Positions 37,901-48,599 of a DNA stretch of 64,000 nucleotides are shown here, in pieces. A program made the position numbers and the translations under genes. The DNA lies in assembly GCA_021442155.1 (NCBI GenBank), contig CM038221.1, positions 26,503,906-26,567,905 on the forward strand, written 5' to 3'. A model generated the notes under the pieces. That model saw only the letters and a list, made by a program, of their open reading frames with translations, did not search any database and was not told where the DNA came from. The DNA is from Cymbidium sinense (lineage: Eukaryota > Streptophyta > Magnoliopsida > Asparagales > Orchidaceae). Position 1 is the stretch's first letter; the number at the start of each line of letters is the position of its first letter.

Positions 37901-39781
37901 TTTGACCCATTTGACCTATTTGGGTTAAGTCATGAGTTGGCTTAGGTTTCATTGGTCATATGAAATTGATTGGTATCTTTGTTTTCCAATCAATTTGGTT
38001 TATATTTGAGTTTGGCTCAATTTGACCTTTTAGGTCAAGTTAGGTTCATGGTCAATTGGGCTAGGTTATGTCTAGTTGGCCAATGAGGCTTTGGTCAAGT
38101 TCAACAATCATTTGGGAATGAAGTTAACTCATTGGTTTCAATCAATTTAGCTTAGATCAAGTTTTTGACACATTTTGACTTTTTAGGTCAAGTTGGGTGA
38201 ACTTGGGTCAAGTGGCCAATTGGGTTAGGTTAGGATTAAATGTTGACTTGGTCAAGTTCAAACATTGACCATGAATGAACTTAGATCAATGGTTTCAATC
38301 AATTTGGCCTATGGTGGGTTTTGGCTATGTTGAGTTTCATTTTGGCTTAGTGTTGACTTGGTTTGACCCAATTTTAGTGATTGATCATCTTATGATGATG
38401 ATTGTTGCTGTGATAGGCTTAGATGGGCTTAGTTAATCCAATTTGGGTAGGATTAGAATTTGGCTCATAAGGGATACTTTAGATCACTTTTGGACAAGTG
38501 AGCTAAGTGGTCAAATGGCTTGGTCAAAGCTTGATTGGAGTTTGATTGAACTCACATATGGACTTATGATTGAAATATAAATCTATTTGTATGTGGTTTG
38601 AAGTCAAATGGGTTTTGATTCATTTGACAATTTTAAGTTCAAAGGGTGACCATGAGTTTGACTTGGGTTTGATTTTTAAATTGAGTTTTGGTTAAGTGAT
38701 TGAAGTTTGTGTTTATATTTTGATTCATGGTTGAAGGATTGATTGAATCATGAAGAAAAATCAATAGTTTGGCTTGATTTGAATTTTATTTGGCTAAGTT
38801 CAAGATTTTGACTTGAAAGGCCTAGGTTGAATTTTGAATAAGTTTGAGTTTGATTTTTGGATTTGGTTTTGAATATTTGAATTTATATTTAATTTATATA
38901 TGTGAATATAAATGAGAATATAAATGGGTTATGAGAAAATTTCATGAATTTGAAATGATTTGAACTTGATTTGAACTAAATCCATAAGAGGGAATCGAAG
39001 GGCTTAGGAAAGATTTTTAGAATGTGGATTTGATTTTTTTAGCTTAGTTTGATTGATTAAATTTATATTTCATTTATAGATGTGAATATAAATGAGAATA
39101 TAAATGGGTTATAAGAAGATTTCATGAATTTGAAGTGATTTGAACCTGATTTGGGCTAAGTCCTTAAGAGGCAATCAAAGGACTTAGGAAAGATTTTTGG
39201 AATTTAGATTTCATTTTTAGGTTTAGTTTGATTGATTTGAATTATATCTCATTTATATATGTGAATATAGATGAGAATATAAATGGATTGTGAGAAAATT
39301 TCATGAATTTGAATTGATTTAGATTTTATTTGGGCTAAGTCCATGAGAGGGAATCAAGGACTTAGGAAATATCTTGAACTTGGAATTTCAATCATAAGCT
39401 TCAATCATTTGTTTCAATCATGGATTTTAATCATGGATTTCAATCATAGGTTACAATCATGGGTTTCAATCATGTGGAATTGATTTGAGCTTGAAATCAA
39501 TCAAGTTGGAATTGATTTAAGTTTTGATGTTGATTTGATTTGCAGTTTGACTTGAAGGAAGGAAGTGAGGAATTTGGTTCAAGCTATAGGGTAGGCAAAT
39601 TTTTCTAACACTCCTAAAGCATGACCTATTCCTATGGCTAACTCTTTTAAGTCTCTAGAGCTAGGTTGAGTTTCCACCTAATCACCAGATTTGTCTTAAG
39701 ACTAAGGAACTCTTAAAGTCTAATAGAAGTCCATGTCACAAGATGGAGGGGAGAGCTCATTCTAAAAAATGAGGGTCAATA
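31947..39781 (-). repeat. 3' LTR of element B, about 7.8 kb
   Basis: The plus-strand left end TGGTGAAAATTTTATTAG matches the LTR end beside the primer-binding site at 54,111. The right end 'aaaatgagggtcaat' at about 39,781 corresponds to the 'gaggtcaaca' terminus of element A. The segment 31,947-33,700 recurs at 54,111-54,700 (with a deletion) and 60,795-62,400. The LTR carries a pyrimidine-rich tract (33,555-33,610), a G+C-richer island (36,400-37,300) with a 125-codon sense-strand open frame (37,208-36,831) of no recognisable family, and a region crowded with TTGAC/GTCAA words (37,690-38,360). Confidence 0.75.
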
Positions 39782-40432
39782 AAGATAGGTGTGGTGTGAC
39801 TGACAAGATACTCCACACATATTGGTGTTGACCGAAATAATCAATAATACTAAATGATCACAAGCACTAACAGAGATGATCTACTCCTAACCCAAGGTGT
39901 AGAAGGAATCCAGACCTTAGTGCAATGTGGCTCTACTTATGTCAAAGACATAAGAAAGAAAGGAAGAATCCCCTAGGGATAGAGTATGTGAACTTTCCAC
40001 TAGTGTAGCAGGTTCAAGTCATCCACAAAGGGGATGAGAGATTTGATTTGATTTGAGTCTCACTTGGGAGCGAAATTTGATTTGTTTAATTAAGTTCCGC
40101 TGGGGAAGAGGGTTGAATTTGTTTATTTAATTGTGTTTGTTTAGACTCCACTGGGGATAGAAAAGTGAACCCTCAAATGGGGAGGCAAGTTCAAGTCATC
40201 CACAAGGAGGAAAGGTTATGGAATCCATTGAGGGATTAGAATTCTAGATTCGTTAGGGAATCAGAAAGATTTGCATCTCACTGAGGAGAAGCAAAAGATT
40301 TGATTGATTGATTGATTATTTTATTTATTTCATTGGATTTATTTTGTTAAATTTATTTGAATCCTCTGGGGGAGAAGGATTGAATTTGTTTCAAATTTTT
40401 AGATTTTGGATTTTGGGATGAACCCAGTTATT
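39782..40432. other. Spacer between LTR and tandem repeats, with PBS-like words
   Basis: This lies on the polypurine-tract side of element B. 'tccRctggggaRaR'-type words recur at 40,057-40,070, 40,094-40,110, 40,144-40,159 and 40,362-40,375. The one at 40,144 reads 'gactccactggggata', like the middle of the tRNA-Arg primer-binding site but on the opposite strand. They alternate with 'ttgaatttgttta' words, so this is a degenerate short repeat. No convincing polypurine tract was found next to the LTR. Confidence 0.6.
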
Positions 40433-42240
40433 TTGTGATGGATGCATTGAGTAGGAGCCATAATGGCCTAAGCCTAACTCAGATTTACTAATCTAAAGGG
40501 GTAGTCTACCAAACACATAGTAGGACTAGCCAACCAAAGGGATGCCTTTCGGTGTGCAGTAGATGTACTAGGAAGAAAGCATAGTAGACTTACATCCTCC
40601 AAAGTAGGGACTAGTTGTTAGGGTAATCTATTGGCAAGGCAACAGGTTGAACCCAACCTAGGGCTGACTATTGAGTGAATGCCTCTGGGGGACTTAAATC
40701 AGCTCAAAGATAGTCAAGATTAATTTCATTTTTAGTTTATTTTGATGGGTCACATCAATTTGTGATGGATTACACTGAGTAGAGGCCATGGAGGCCTAGG
40801 TCTAACTCAGACTTACCAATCCAAAGGGAGTAGTCTACCAACCACAAGGTAGGACTATCCAACCAGAGGGGTGCCTTTCAGTTTGCAGTGGTCAAGTGAG
40901 GAAGAAAGATGGGGACTCATATCTTCCAAAACAAGGAACAACTGGGGTGATCGGTTGGCAAGGCAATAAAGCAAACCCGACCTAGGGCTGACTATTGAGC
41001 GAATGCCACTGGGGGACTTAAATCAGCTCAAAGATAGTCAAGATTAATTTCATTTTTATATTTGTTTTGATTATGATGGATTCCATCGGTTTGCGATGGA
41101 CTGCACTAAGTATGGGCCATGGAGGCCTAGGCCTAACTCAGATTTACCAATCCAAAGGGAGTACTCTACCAACCACAAGGTAGGATAATCTAACCAAAGG
41201 GGATGCCTTCGGTGTGCCTTGATTTACTAGGAAGAAAGCAGACTTACATCCTTAAAGTAGACCACTTTGGGATAATGATGGTAAAGCAGATTGAACCCAA
41301 CCAAGGGCTGACTACTTAGTGAATGCCGCTGGGGGACTTAGATTAATTCAAAGATAGTCAAGATTAATTTCATTATTTTTAATTTTTTTTATGTGCCCCA
41401 TTAGTTTGTAATGGACTACACTAAGTAGGGGCCATGGATGCTTAGGCCTAACTCAGATTTACCAATCCAAAGGGAGTAGTCTACCAACTAAAGAGGTGTC
41501 TTTCGATGTGCAATGGTCAAGTTAGGAAGAAAGTGCGGTGACTCACATCTTCCAAACTAAGGAACCACTGGGGTGATCGGTTGCTTTGGGCAACAAATCG
41601 AACCTGACCTAGGGCTTACTATTCAGTGAATGCCATTGGGGGACTTAAATCAGCACAAAGATGGTCAAAGATTAATTTTATTTTTTAAATTTATTTTGAT
41701 AGATTCCATTGATTTTCAATGGATCACACTTAGAAGGAGCTTATATTAGCCTAGACCTATCTCAGATTTACTGAACCAAAAAAGAGTAGCTTCCCGGCCG
41801 ATGGGAGAACTATCCGACCAAAGGAGTTCCTTTCAATTTGCAATAAATCAATTTAAGGGAAGAAAGCTCGGGGACTCACATCTTCCATTACAAAAGGCCA
41901 CTATGATGATCAATTGCTTTGACAATGAACGAGACTAGGCGCCCATGGTTTGCCGCTCATGCTAAAAGAATGTGTCATAGTCTTATATCTTCCAAAGCAG
42001 AATGACTGTCGGGGTAACTTGCTTGTGGAAATATAGATTGAACCTGGCCTAAGGGTGACTACGGAGTGAGTACCAACCTGAGGATTTATCTCAACTCAAG
42101 TAGTCAACCAATTCTTACATGTAGTTATGCTGGCACTACCCTAAAGATAGGATGTCAGAAAAGGGGGCTTAAATTCCTAATCCATAAGTGAATTAATTTT
42201 TTTTATTTATTTAGTTTATTTTAACGTGGACCCTATTGGT
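40433..42240. repeat. Tandem repeat, about 320-bp unit, five to six copies
   Basis: The phrase 'ttg(t/c)(g/a)atgga...cac(t)gagtaggggccat' starts units at 40,433, 40,760, 41,091, 41,406 and 41,714, with steps of 327, 331, 315 and 308. A further diverged unit begins near 42,241 after a longer step. Each unit contains 'cctaactcagatttaccaatcc', 'gaagaaagc...gacttacatc', 'gggctgacta' and 'gggggacttaaatcagc'. At the unit boundary sits a small hairpin with changing stems (CCATCG...CGATGG at 41,084; CCATTA...TAATGG at 41,399; CCATTG...CAATGG at 41,706). Confidence 0.85.
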
Positions 42241-43380
42241 TTGTGAGGGATCAAACTGAGAAGGAGTTTATATCCTAGACATATCTCTCGATTTCTAAAC
42301 TAAGGAGAATTGCATCCGAACAAATTCTCTGTGGGTGGCTACTAGGAAAGGGGATGTCCAATCAAGAGTAACCCGGTAGTGTCTAAATGGGTCACAAAAG
42401 ATGTGATCCAAATAGAATGCCCAGAGGAGAGACTAAGGGCTTAATCAAAACCCAGAGAAGATGACATGGCTAGTCATATATCAAATAGGTGGCCAACTCA
42501 AGGAGAAAGCAGACTCACATCAGAGTGATGTATCCACCTGAGTCGTTGTCGATAGCACATCAACCAACCTAAGGTGCCATGGTTTGTAACTGGAAGAAAG
42601 AAAGCGGGACTCATCCTCCTAGTGGAATTGATCATTGGGATAGTCTATCTTTGGCTTGGTGTGTCATCTAGGATGACTCGAGTGAATGTCATTAGGGGAC
42701 TTATCGCTCAAATGTAGTCAAGAGAAAGGAGCCTCAGGGGACTTTTAAACCTGAATATACTCAACCTAGTTAGTGTATGATGGCTAGTTCAAGAAGAAAG
42801 CACAGGGACTCACATCTTCTTAAATAAAATGAACATGAGGTAGTTTACTGGCTGGATAGTGAAATCTACCATACTAACAAGGCGCTCGTTGGTTTGCAAT
42901 GATCAAGTTAAGAAGAAAATGCAGGGACACACATCTTCCAAACAAGTAACCACTGGGGTGACATACTTAGTAGTAAAGCGACTAAGCTAATGAGTGAGTG
43001 CCATAGGGCTTGCTCCCTCAAATAGTAGATAAAAGATATGTGTTTATTTTTGTGCATGTGTTAAAGAATAGGATCTAAGTTCTCTCACACCTATCTAAAC
43101 AAACAGAGTTTGATGAAGTGGTTCCACGGATGGCAGATTCCCATAAGAAAGGATGTCGCTGTTCTCTTCACCCACTTAACTGCTAATCAAAATAGGATGC
43201 CTCTTGGGTTCTCTCACACCTATTTTAATAGCATCGAGGGATTGTGTTTATGTCATGATAGAGAAATATGATGCCACTAAGGGACTCTAACACTTATCCT
43301 AGACACGTCATGGTGGATTTGCAAGACAAGCAAATAATGCTTTGAAAGAAGAGAATATTTTGATGAAATGGAATTAGATT
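42241..43380. repeat. Degenerate continuation of the tandem repeats
   Basis: The words of the 320-bp units ('gaagaaagc', 'gggactcacatctt', 'ccactgggg') continue at irregular spacing to about 43,010. From 43,080 to 43,320 they give way to 'aggatg(t/c)c...ctctcacaccta', resembling the 205-bp repeats of element A. The block has the same position in both elements, between the pol end and the 3' LTR. Confidence 0.65.
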
Positions 43381-43419
43381 TTTATTGATTGATAGAATTC
43401 TTTTAAAAATATTATTTTT

Positions 43420-44420
43420 ATGGGTAATATTTCTTCAAATAGAGCCCATTAATTGGAAGCATCGGATGTTCCCTTTTACAATCAATAAGCTGATAAGATC
43501 CTTCTTAGTAGGCCTTCTCTATGACATAGGGGCCTTCCCAAGTGGGTTCAAACTTGCCTCCCATCTTTCAATGGGCAACAATTGGTCTCCTTATGACTAA
43601 CACAAGTTCTCCTACTTGGAAAGACCTAAGACACATGTTGTGAGCTTGAATCATTTTATCTTTGCTTCGAGGTTACGGCATGCAGTAGGTGTCTCTCCTC
43701 AAACCTTCAAGCTCTGCAACTTGACATTCTATCAGTGATTACTACCCAATGCTATCCTTAGTGATGGGAGTTGAACTTCTAAAGATAGAATGGCTTTGGA
43801 CCCATACACTAAAAAATGGATGGGTGAGTTGGAGTTGGGTATGTGGTGCGGTAGCTCAACCAAGCTCATTCCATTCCTGTTGCTTGTTATTGTCAAGAGT
43901 CTTCTTTAGTATCTGGATGAGTGTTTTGTTGAATGTTTCTGCTAAGCCTTTTGCTCTGGGGTAGTAGATGGTGGAGTATCTCCAATCTATCGTGTCTTTT
44001 GGCTAAGCTATTAATTTTTGTGCTTTTGAATGCAGTATCATTATCAGATATAATTCATCAAGGCACCCTTAACTATATACAATATGGTTCCTAAAAAATT
44101 GAAGCACATCTTTGACCTCTCGAGTGGGATTGCTCGCACTTGGAAAAGTAGTTGGTGGCAGCTAAGATGAACTGATGACCCTTAGAAGAAGAAGGATTGA
44201 TCAGACCCACAATGTTGATACCCCAACACTCAAATGGCCATGAGGCCAATGTATAAGGTGTAGAATGTTGGGTGGTTGATGTAGGACCACACCGTGCACT
44301 TAACCGATGGCATCTCTAGCTACATCCATGCAATTTGTAAGGCCAATAGTATCCTAGTCTTGATCTTCATCTTCATCTTTAAACCGATGATGCTCTCTAA
44401 ACTGAATGTACCTATTAATG
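43420..44420 (-). pseudogene. Element B integrase remnant
   Basis: On the minus strand, from about 44,240, the translation contains ECWGINIVGLINPSSSKGHQ, the start of the retroviral-type integrase core. The usual first catalytic aspartate (WGIDIVG in relatives) is Asn here. The second Asp is kept in IISDNDTAF (about 44,055-44,033), and the catalytic Glu is seen in AETFNKTL (about 43,947-43,924). The C-terminal part continues to about 43,420. The zinc-binding HHCC region upstream (44,420-44,260) is only weakly visible. Stops and shifts interrupt the frame. Confidence 0.75.
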
Positions 44421-44679
44421 CCAGGCTTCATTTGTCTAAATAACGTAACCACATTTGGTCAAAGGACCGGCGATACAAGGTGCCATCCACGAGAGCATAG
44501 GAGAGAGTTTTTTATTTCACCTGATGGGCTTGTGACTTTTCTTGAGGTAGTTTTCTAGTGTTCAAATAGTCTATGAATGGTTGCCTCTAATCTAGCTCCT
44601 TATCCTTTTTGGCAATGACCTCCCCTTCAAGAAAAATTCTCTCGATTAGTTCAACATCAATAAGGGATAGACTTGTCTA

Positions 44680-45115
44680 TCTTTGACCCTTATTGGAATG
44701 GACTCATCTTCCAAACATGTCAATTCTTTGGCAAGTTTGGCCAAAGCATCTGCTACTATGTTCTCTGCTCAAGGAACCTTGTAGATGGTGACTTTGAGGA
44801 TTTGGGGCAACAACTTTATGGTATACTCATGATAATGACGAAGCTTGGGTTTCAGAACCTTGTAGGACCCGATGATCTGATGATCAAGAATCCCCAAAGA
44901 TGTTGATGCTCTTGACATTGACGTGATAGCTAACTCATTGACAATCAAAGCCTCATACTCGACTTTTGTTGGTGCTTGGAAAGATAGTATGAGAATCTCA
45001 TCACATCGGATGAGTTAGAACTATTCTACCTGCTTTCCGGAAGAGTAGATGGTGGTGCTTCCCCTTTATGAAAAGAGTTGCACCATCAAAATACATCTCC
45101 CATGGGTTGTCAACC
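44680..45115 (-). pseudogene. Element B second (additional) RNase H remnant
   Basis: The minus-strand translation begins WEMYFDGA near 45,110, giving the first catalytic Asp. It continues with VEYEALIV (about 44,960) for the catalytic Glu and INIFGDS (about 44,895) for the next Asp, so the core carboxylates can still be read. The matching plus-strand copy at 60,450-60,777 is better preserved. A second RNase H between the first RNase H and the integrase is the hallmark of Tat-lineage elements. Several stops and frameshifts are present. Confidence 0.75.
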
Positions 45116-45429
45116 TCCCTAAGTTCATGATTTGTTCATCGGGAGATCATCACTAAGCGAGAATGAAGTGGGTGTCTTCTAAAAATTCTAGTGCTTCCTT
45201 TTATCATATGGAGGGGTATGAATATAATATCAAACTATGAGAGAATCATGGACCATCATGAGATACTATAGTGGATTGGTTCTAAATCAAGTTCACCTTA
45301 TGAGAAAGCATATAGTGTTATAGTGTCATAGCTTTTGGGAAGAAAAGTTCAAAGCTAGGCAATGTTTCTCAATAGGTGGGTAGTTTTCTTGAATCGATGA
45401 TGGTTGAGGTAGTAGAGAGCACTCTCCTT

Positions 45430-46320
45430 CCTTCATCATTGGCTTGGGCCAACAAAGTGTCGAGAGAGTCATCCAATGTGATAGTGTAGAGGATGAGTGG
45501 CCTACTCATGATAGGGGCTACTTGAATTAGCGGCTTTACCAAATACTATTTGATATCTTCAAAGGCATGCTAGTACTTATCATCCCACTTGAACTTGGCA
45601 TCCTTTTTTATAAGTGCTAAAAATGGCTTGCATCTCCCCGATAGGTTGGAGATAAAACATCTCAGATACGCCAACTATCCTTGGAAAGATCTGAGTTGTG
45701 TTAAACTTTTAGGAGGTGGCATTTATAAGATAGCTTTAATCTTTTATGGATCCACCTCTATTCCCTGGTGTTATACAACAAACCCAAGGAATTTTCCTAA
45801 AATTACTCTGAATGCACACCTCAGGGGATTCATTTTAAGGTTATATTATCTTAACCGTTCAAAAATTACTCTCAAGTCAAAGAGGTGGTCTTTCTTTTCT
45901 CTGCTCTTGACTACTAGATCATCAACATAGCACTTAAATGATGGATGAGTTCATTGAAGATCGTCATGGCGTTGGTATGTAGCACCAACATTTTAAGGAA
46001 GGCATGACCTTATAATAAAATATTCGATCGAGGTTCAAAAGTAATGTTTCTTTCATCTTTTGAGACATCTTGATTTGGTTGTAGCGGATGACATCCATGA
46101 AAGAGAACATTATGAGATGAGGTGATGTCCACCAATAATTCTGGTATAGGAAGAGGAAACTCATCCTTAGGACATGCCTTGCTTAAGTCCTAGAAATTGA
46201 CGTAAATGCAAATTTGGCCATTCTTTTTCTTAACTGGTATGACAAGTAGGTAGGTATTTTTCTTCCGATGAAAATCGATCGTTTCTTGACTTGAAATGAT
46301 TGTTCATTTCTAATCGCATG
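45430..46320 (-). pseudogene. Element B reverse transcriptase and RNase H
   Basis: The minus-strand frame at 46,164-45,964 spans the RT fingers and palm (FMDVIRYNQIKMS, then YYKVMP). The active-site box CYVDDLVVKS is intact at 45,931-45,905. The connection region (FLGFVV, then QGIEVDP) lies near 45,800-45,760. RNase H starts with KKDAKFKWDDK at about 45,610 and runs to about 45,430 (DDSLDTLLAQ). The 'KNGQ' segment at the start of the RT (about 46,225) is in another frame. A handful of stops and at least two frameshifts break the protein. This is the clearest pol segment of the window. Confidence 0.85.
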
Positions 46321-46465
46321 CTTAGAGCTTGCTTGATAGGGTTAGCTAGGATCTATTGCTAGTTTATAGACTATGTCAGGAGATAATCTAGGAATCTCTT
46401 CATAACTCCATGCAAAGCAGTCCTTAAACTTAGTCAATAGCCTAACTAAGTCATTGGTTTCTTCT

Positions 46466-46960
46466 TCATTTTAGCATGACGATATATGTCATGGATTTTC
46501 TTCTGAGGTTGATTTCTTTAAGCTTGTCAATTATTAAATGAATCTCCTCTTTAAATTCTAGTGGTGCATCTTTGATTTGGAGATCATCTGGATCATCTAA
46601 AGTTTCTAAATAAACATTCTCATAAGAGTTGGTGTTGTGTGAAAAGAACCAATCAGACACTAAGTGATTGGTAACAATTAAGTAGTAATTATCATCATCG
46701 ACTGGACCCACTGTACCGAATCCTAGTCCTAATCTTGATTGTGCTTTTCTGCTTGTATTGTTCCATAGCTTCTCAAAATACTTTGACCTATGCTTGGACC
46801 ATGTATGAGGAACCAAACCTTTTTGTATAAGATTATGAATACAAGGTGAGTAAAAGTCAAATGGTAATTCCATTAATTCTTTAAATGAATCCTCTTTAAG
46901 TTCTACATCAACTTCAGGACTTGAGGATGATGATCCCAAAAAGAATCTCTTCGGATTCAT
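46466..46960 (-). CDS. Open segment of element B polyprotein between protease and RT
   Basis: This is the longest open frame in the window (164 codons), starting MNPKRFFLGSSSSS at 46,960. It has a Ser-rich, acidic N-terminal stretch, then ELPFDFYSPCIHNLI and SKHRSKYFEKLW. The same segment, broken by stops, occurs in the plus-strand element at about 58,680-58,850 (DVELEDDSY, then LPFDWYSPC). It is therefore a conserved linker of the Tat-type polyprotein, not a separate gene. Upstream and downstream polyprotein parts are frameshifted, so a stable product is unlikely. No catalytic motif was recognised. Confidence 0.6.
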   Translation of the reverse strand: MNPKRFFLGSSSSSPEVDVELKEDSFKELMELPFDFYSPCIHNLIQKGLVPHTWSKHRSKYFEKLWNNTSRKAQSRLGLGFGTVGPVDDDNYYLIVTNHLVSDWFFSHNTNSYENVYLETLDDPDDLQIKDAPLEFKEEIHLIIDKLKEINLRRKSMTYIVMLK

Positions 46961-46999
46961 ATCTTTGGAAGACTTAGGGGCTTTCTTTAACTACTAAAC

Positions 47000-48560
47000 C
47001 TTCAACTTTTTGAGATGAAAGTGAGGTTAGAGCTAAGGTTCCCATTCTAATAGTCTCACATAAACTGATTGAATACTTTGCTTTGTCTAGGCTGGTCTTC
47101 ATCATGTTTGGATTCAAAAGTCACCTCAATGAAACGAGAGGGTTGGTTGGTATACTAATCACATGAGACTCATCCTGGATTCCAAATCTATGTGAATAGT
47201 AGGGGTACTCGAACTGAACATAACCCTGTTGGTGATGGCAACCGGGGGCCACCTCTGAACTACCTCTATTTTGCCTCACCTCTTCTTGGTGAAGGAGTCA
47301 TCCCACCCACATGTCCATATGATGGAATGAAATGTGGGTGGAATGTGATATGTGGCTCTATTTTTTCTTCAATTTCCCTTTCTTGTTCGCTTGGATTTTC
47401 ATTTTTCTTTTCTTTTTCTTTTGCTCTTTCATTTCCTTTATTTTTTTTTTCTTTTGTGTTTGAATTTTGTCCAAGTTCACAAGAAAAAGTGTTTTCAGGA
47501 AGATAGTAGGTCGCATCCTCATATATCTCAACCTCTATAACTAAAAATGGCTTTTCATCCCTTTGACATATTCAATCCCATCCTTTGAACTTGATGCGAT
47601 GGAGGGAAGAAGGAATCTTCTTCGATGTATCCAAGGCCTCAAGCGTGAATGAAGTATTTGAATCAATTATGTAAAATTTCCTTGTCTTCCATTCACCTAT
47701 CTCCAAAGGTAACACTATGGAACCTAAAGCTCTCCTTGTTCATTGAATCCTCTCATTCAATCTCCTCAGTGTGGAGATGCGATCCTCAAATAGGCAATGA
47801 TCTTTAGACTCATAATGTTCGATGCATGGTGAGAACTCAAGTCTAAATCTTCCCATGTCAACTAATGTAGAGGGGCGGTTTTCCATGTCCCCAAGTAGGT
47901 CTTCATCTGAAAGTGATCCCAGCTTCTTTTGTGTGTGCCTCCTCACCAATAGCGGTCAATTGAGCATATCTCGATCAAGGAGAGCCTTGATTAACTCCCT
48001 CATCTCTTTGGATAAGATGGGGCATCTATATGCTTAGCTTAGACAACTTTCTTAAATGAGAGAGGACATTGTAGTCCACCTTGGGATGATCCTCACAAGC
48101 ATATCCAAGGGTGGAGCATCAGTGGAGGCTTCTTGATCCTCAACCAATGACTTGTTTCCCTCTATCTTGAGGTGCTGCCCTAGAAGGTAGAACCTTATCA
48201 CTACGGAGGTTGACTTCGGTGATCTCTTTTGGTAGGATAATAGAAGGTTCTACCTGCACATCAAGCTCACCTACAGCTTTTCTTATGGGACCCTTGGAAT
48301 TAGATGCTTCTGAGTCTATCTCAAGAGGAAAATGTAGTATTCAGAGTAGGAAAATCTAATTCTAAATCAAAAAGAGGAAGATCAGAATTGTTATAGTTGT
48401 TCTGACTTGAAGAGTTATCATTAGGAATAGATTCAGACAACCCATTAGAAGTGACACAGATGTAATTCAAGCTAGCTTTATTCTTCAATTTCTTGGATTT
48501 GATAGGAGGTAGAAAATAAAATCAAGTAAAGTAAGAGGGGTGAGGGATTTGATGCCCTCA
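47000..48560 (-). pseudogene. Element B protease region and linker
   Basis: From the gag side the minus strand reads an acidic linker with DLELDFPTLN (about 48,390), parallel to DLEIDYPFLN in the plus-strand element. Next comes EEAHTKEAGITFR (about 47,930), and then the protease. Around 47,830 the reading passes from 'cttgagttctcaccatgca' straight to the ASNIMS segment. About 17 bases carrying the DxGAS active-site loop, present in the other two elements, are missing. The pyrimidine tract at 47,385-47,460 encodes a Lys/Glu-rich spacer on the minus strand. The protease is inactive by this deletion. Confidence 0.7.
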
Positions 48561-48599
48561 TCCAGATATAAGTTCTAGTAGAAGAAGAATAGTGGAAGT

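Larger units (their letters stand above)
26014..39781. repeat. Imperfect inverted repeat, nearly 14 kb, of two opposing LTRs
   Basis: The plus-sense LTR (26,014-31,946) and the minus-sense LTR (31,947-39,781) face each other. Matched pairs include 26,020 with 39,770, 28,150 with 36,590, 28,780 with 35,930, 29,900 with 34,760 and 31,758 with 33,490. The pairing axis shifts between about 32.3 and 32.9 kb because of indels. About 1.35 kb (31,947-33,300) is unpaired because the left arm lacks that part of the LTR. Confidence 0.75.

Noticed and set aside
40433..43330. Possible CRISPR-like array
   Set aside because: Repeats are long (~320 bp), diverged and contiguous without unique spacers. The context is a plant retrotransposon 3' region.
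43385..43964. Plus-strand frames at 43.4-44.0 kb
   Set aside because: They are antisense to the integrase region of element B, whose minus-strand translation carries recognisable IISDN and AETFNKTL motifs.
47192..47540. Plus-strand frames rich in Phe, Leu and Ser
   Set aside because: They are the reverse reading of the purine-rich polyprotein linker of element B. The hydrophobic look comes from the pyrimidine tract.
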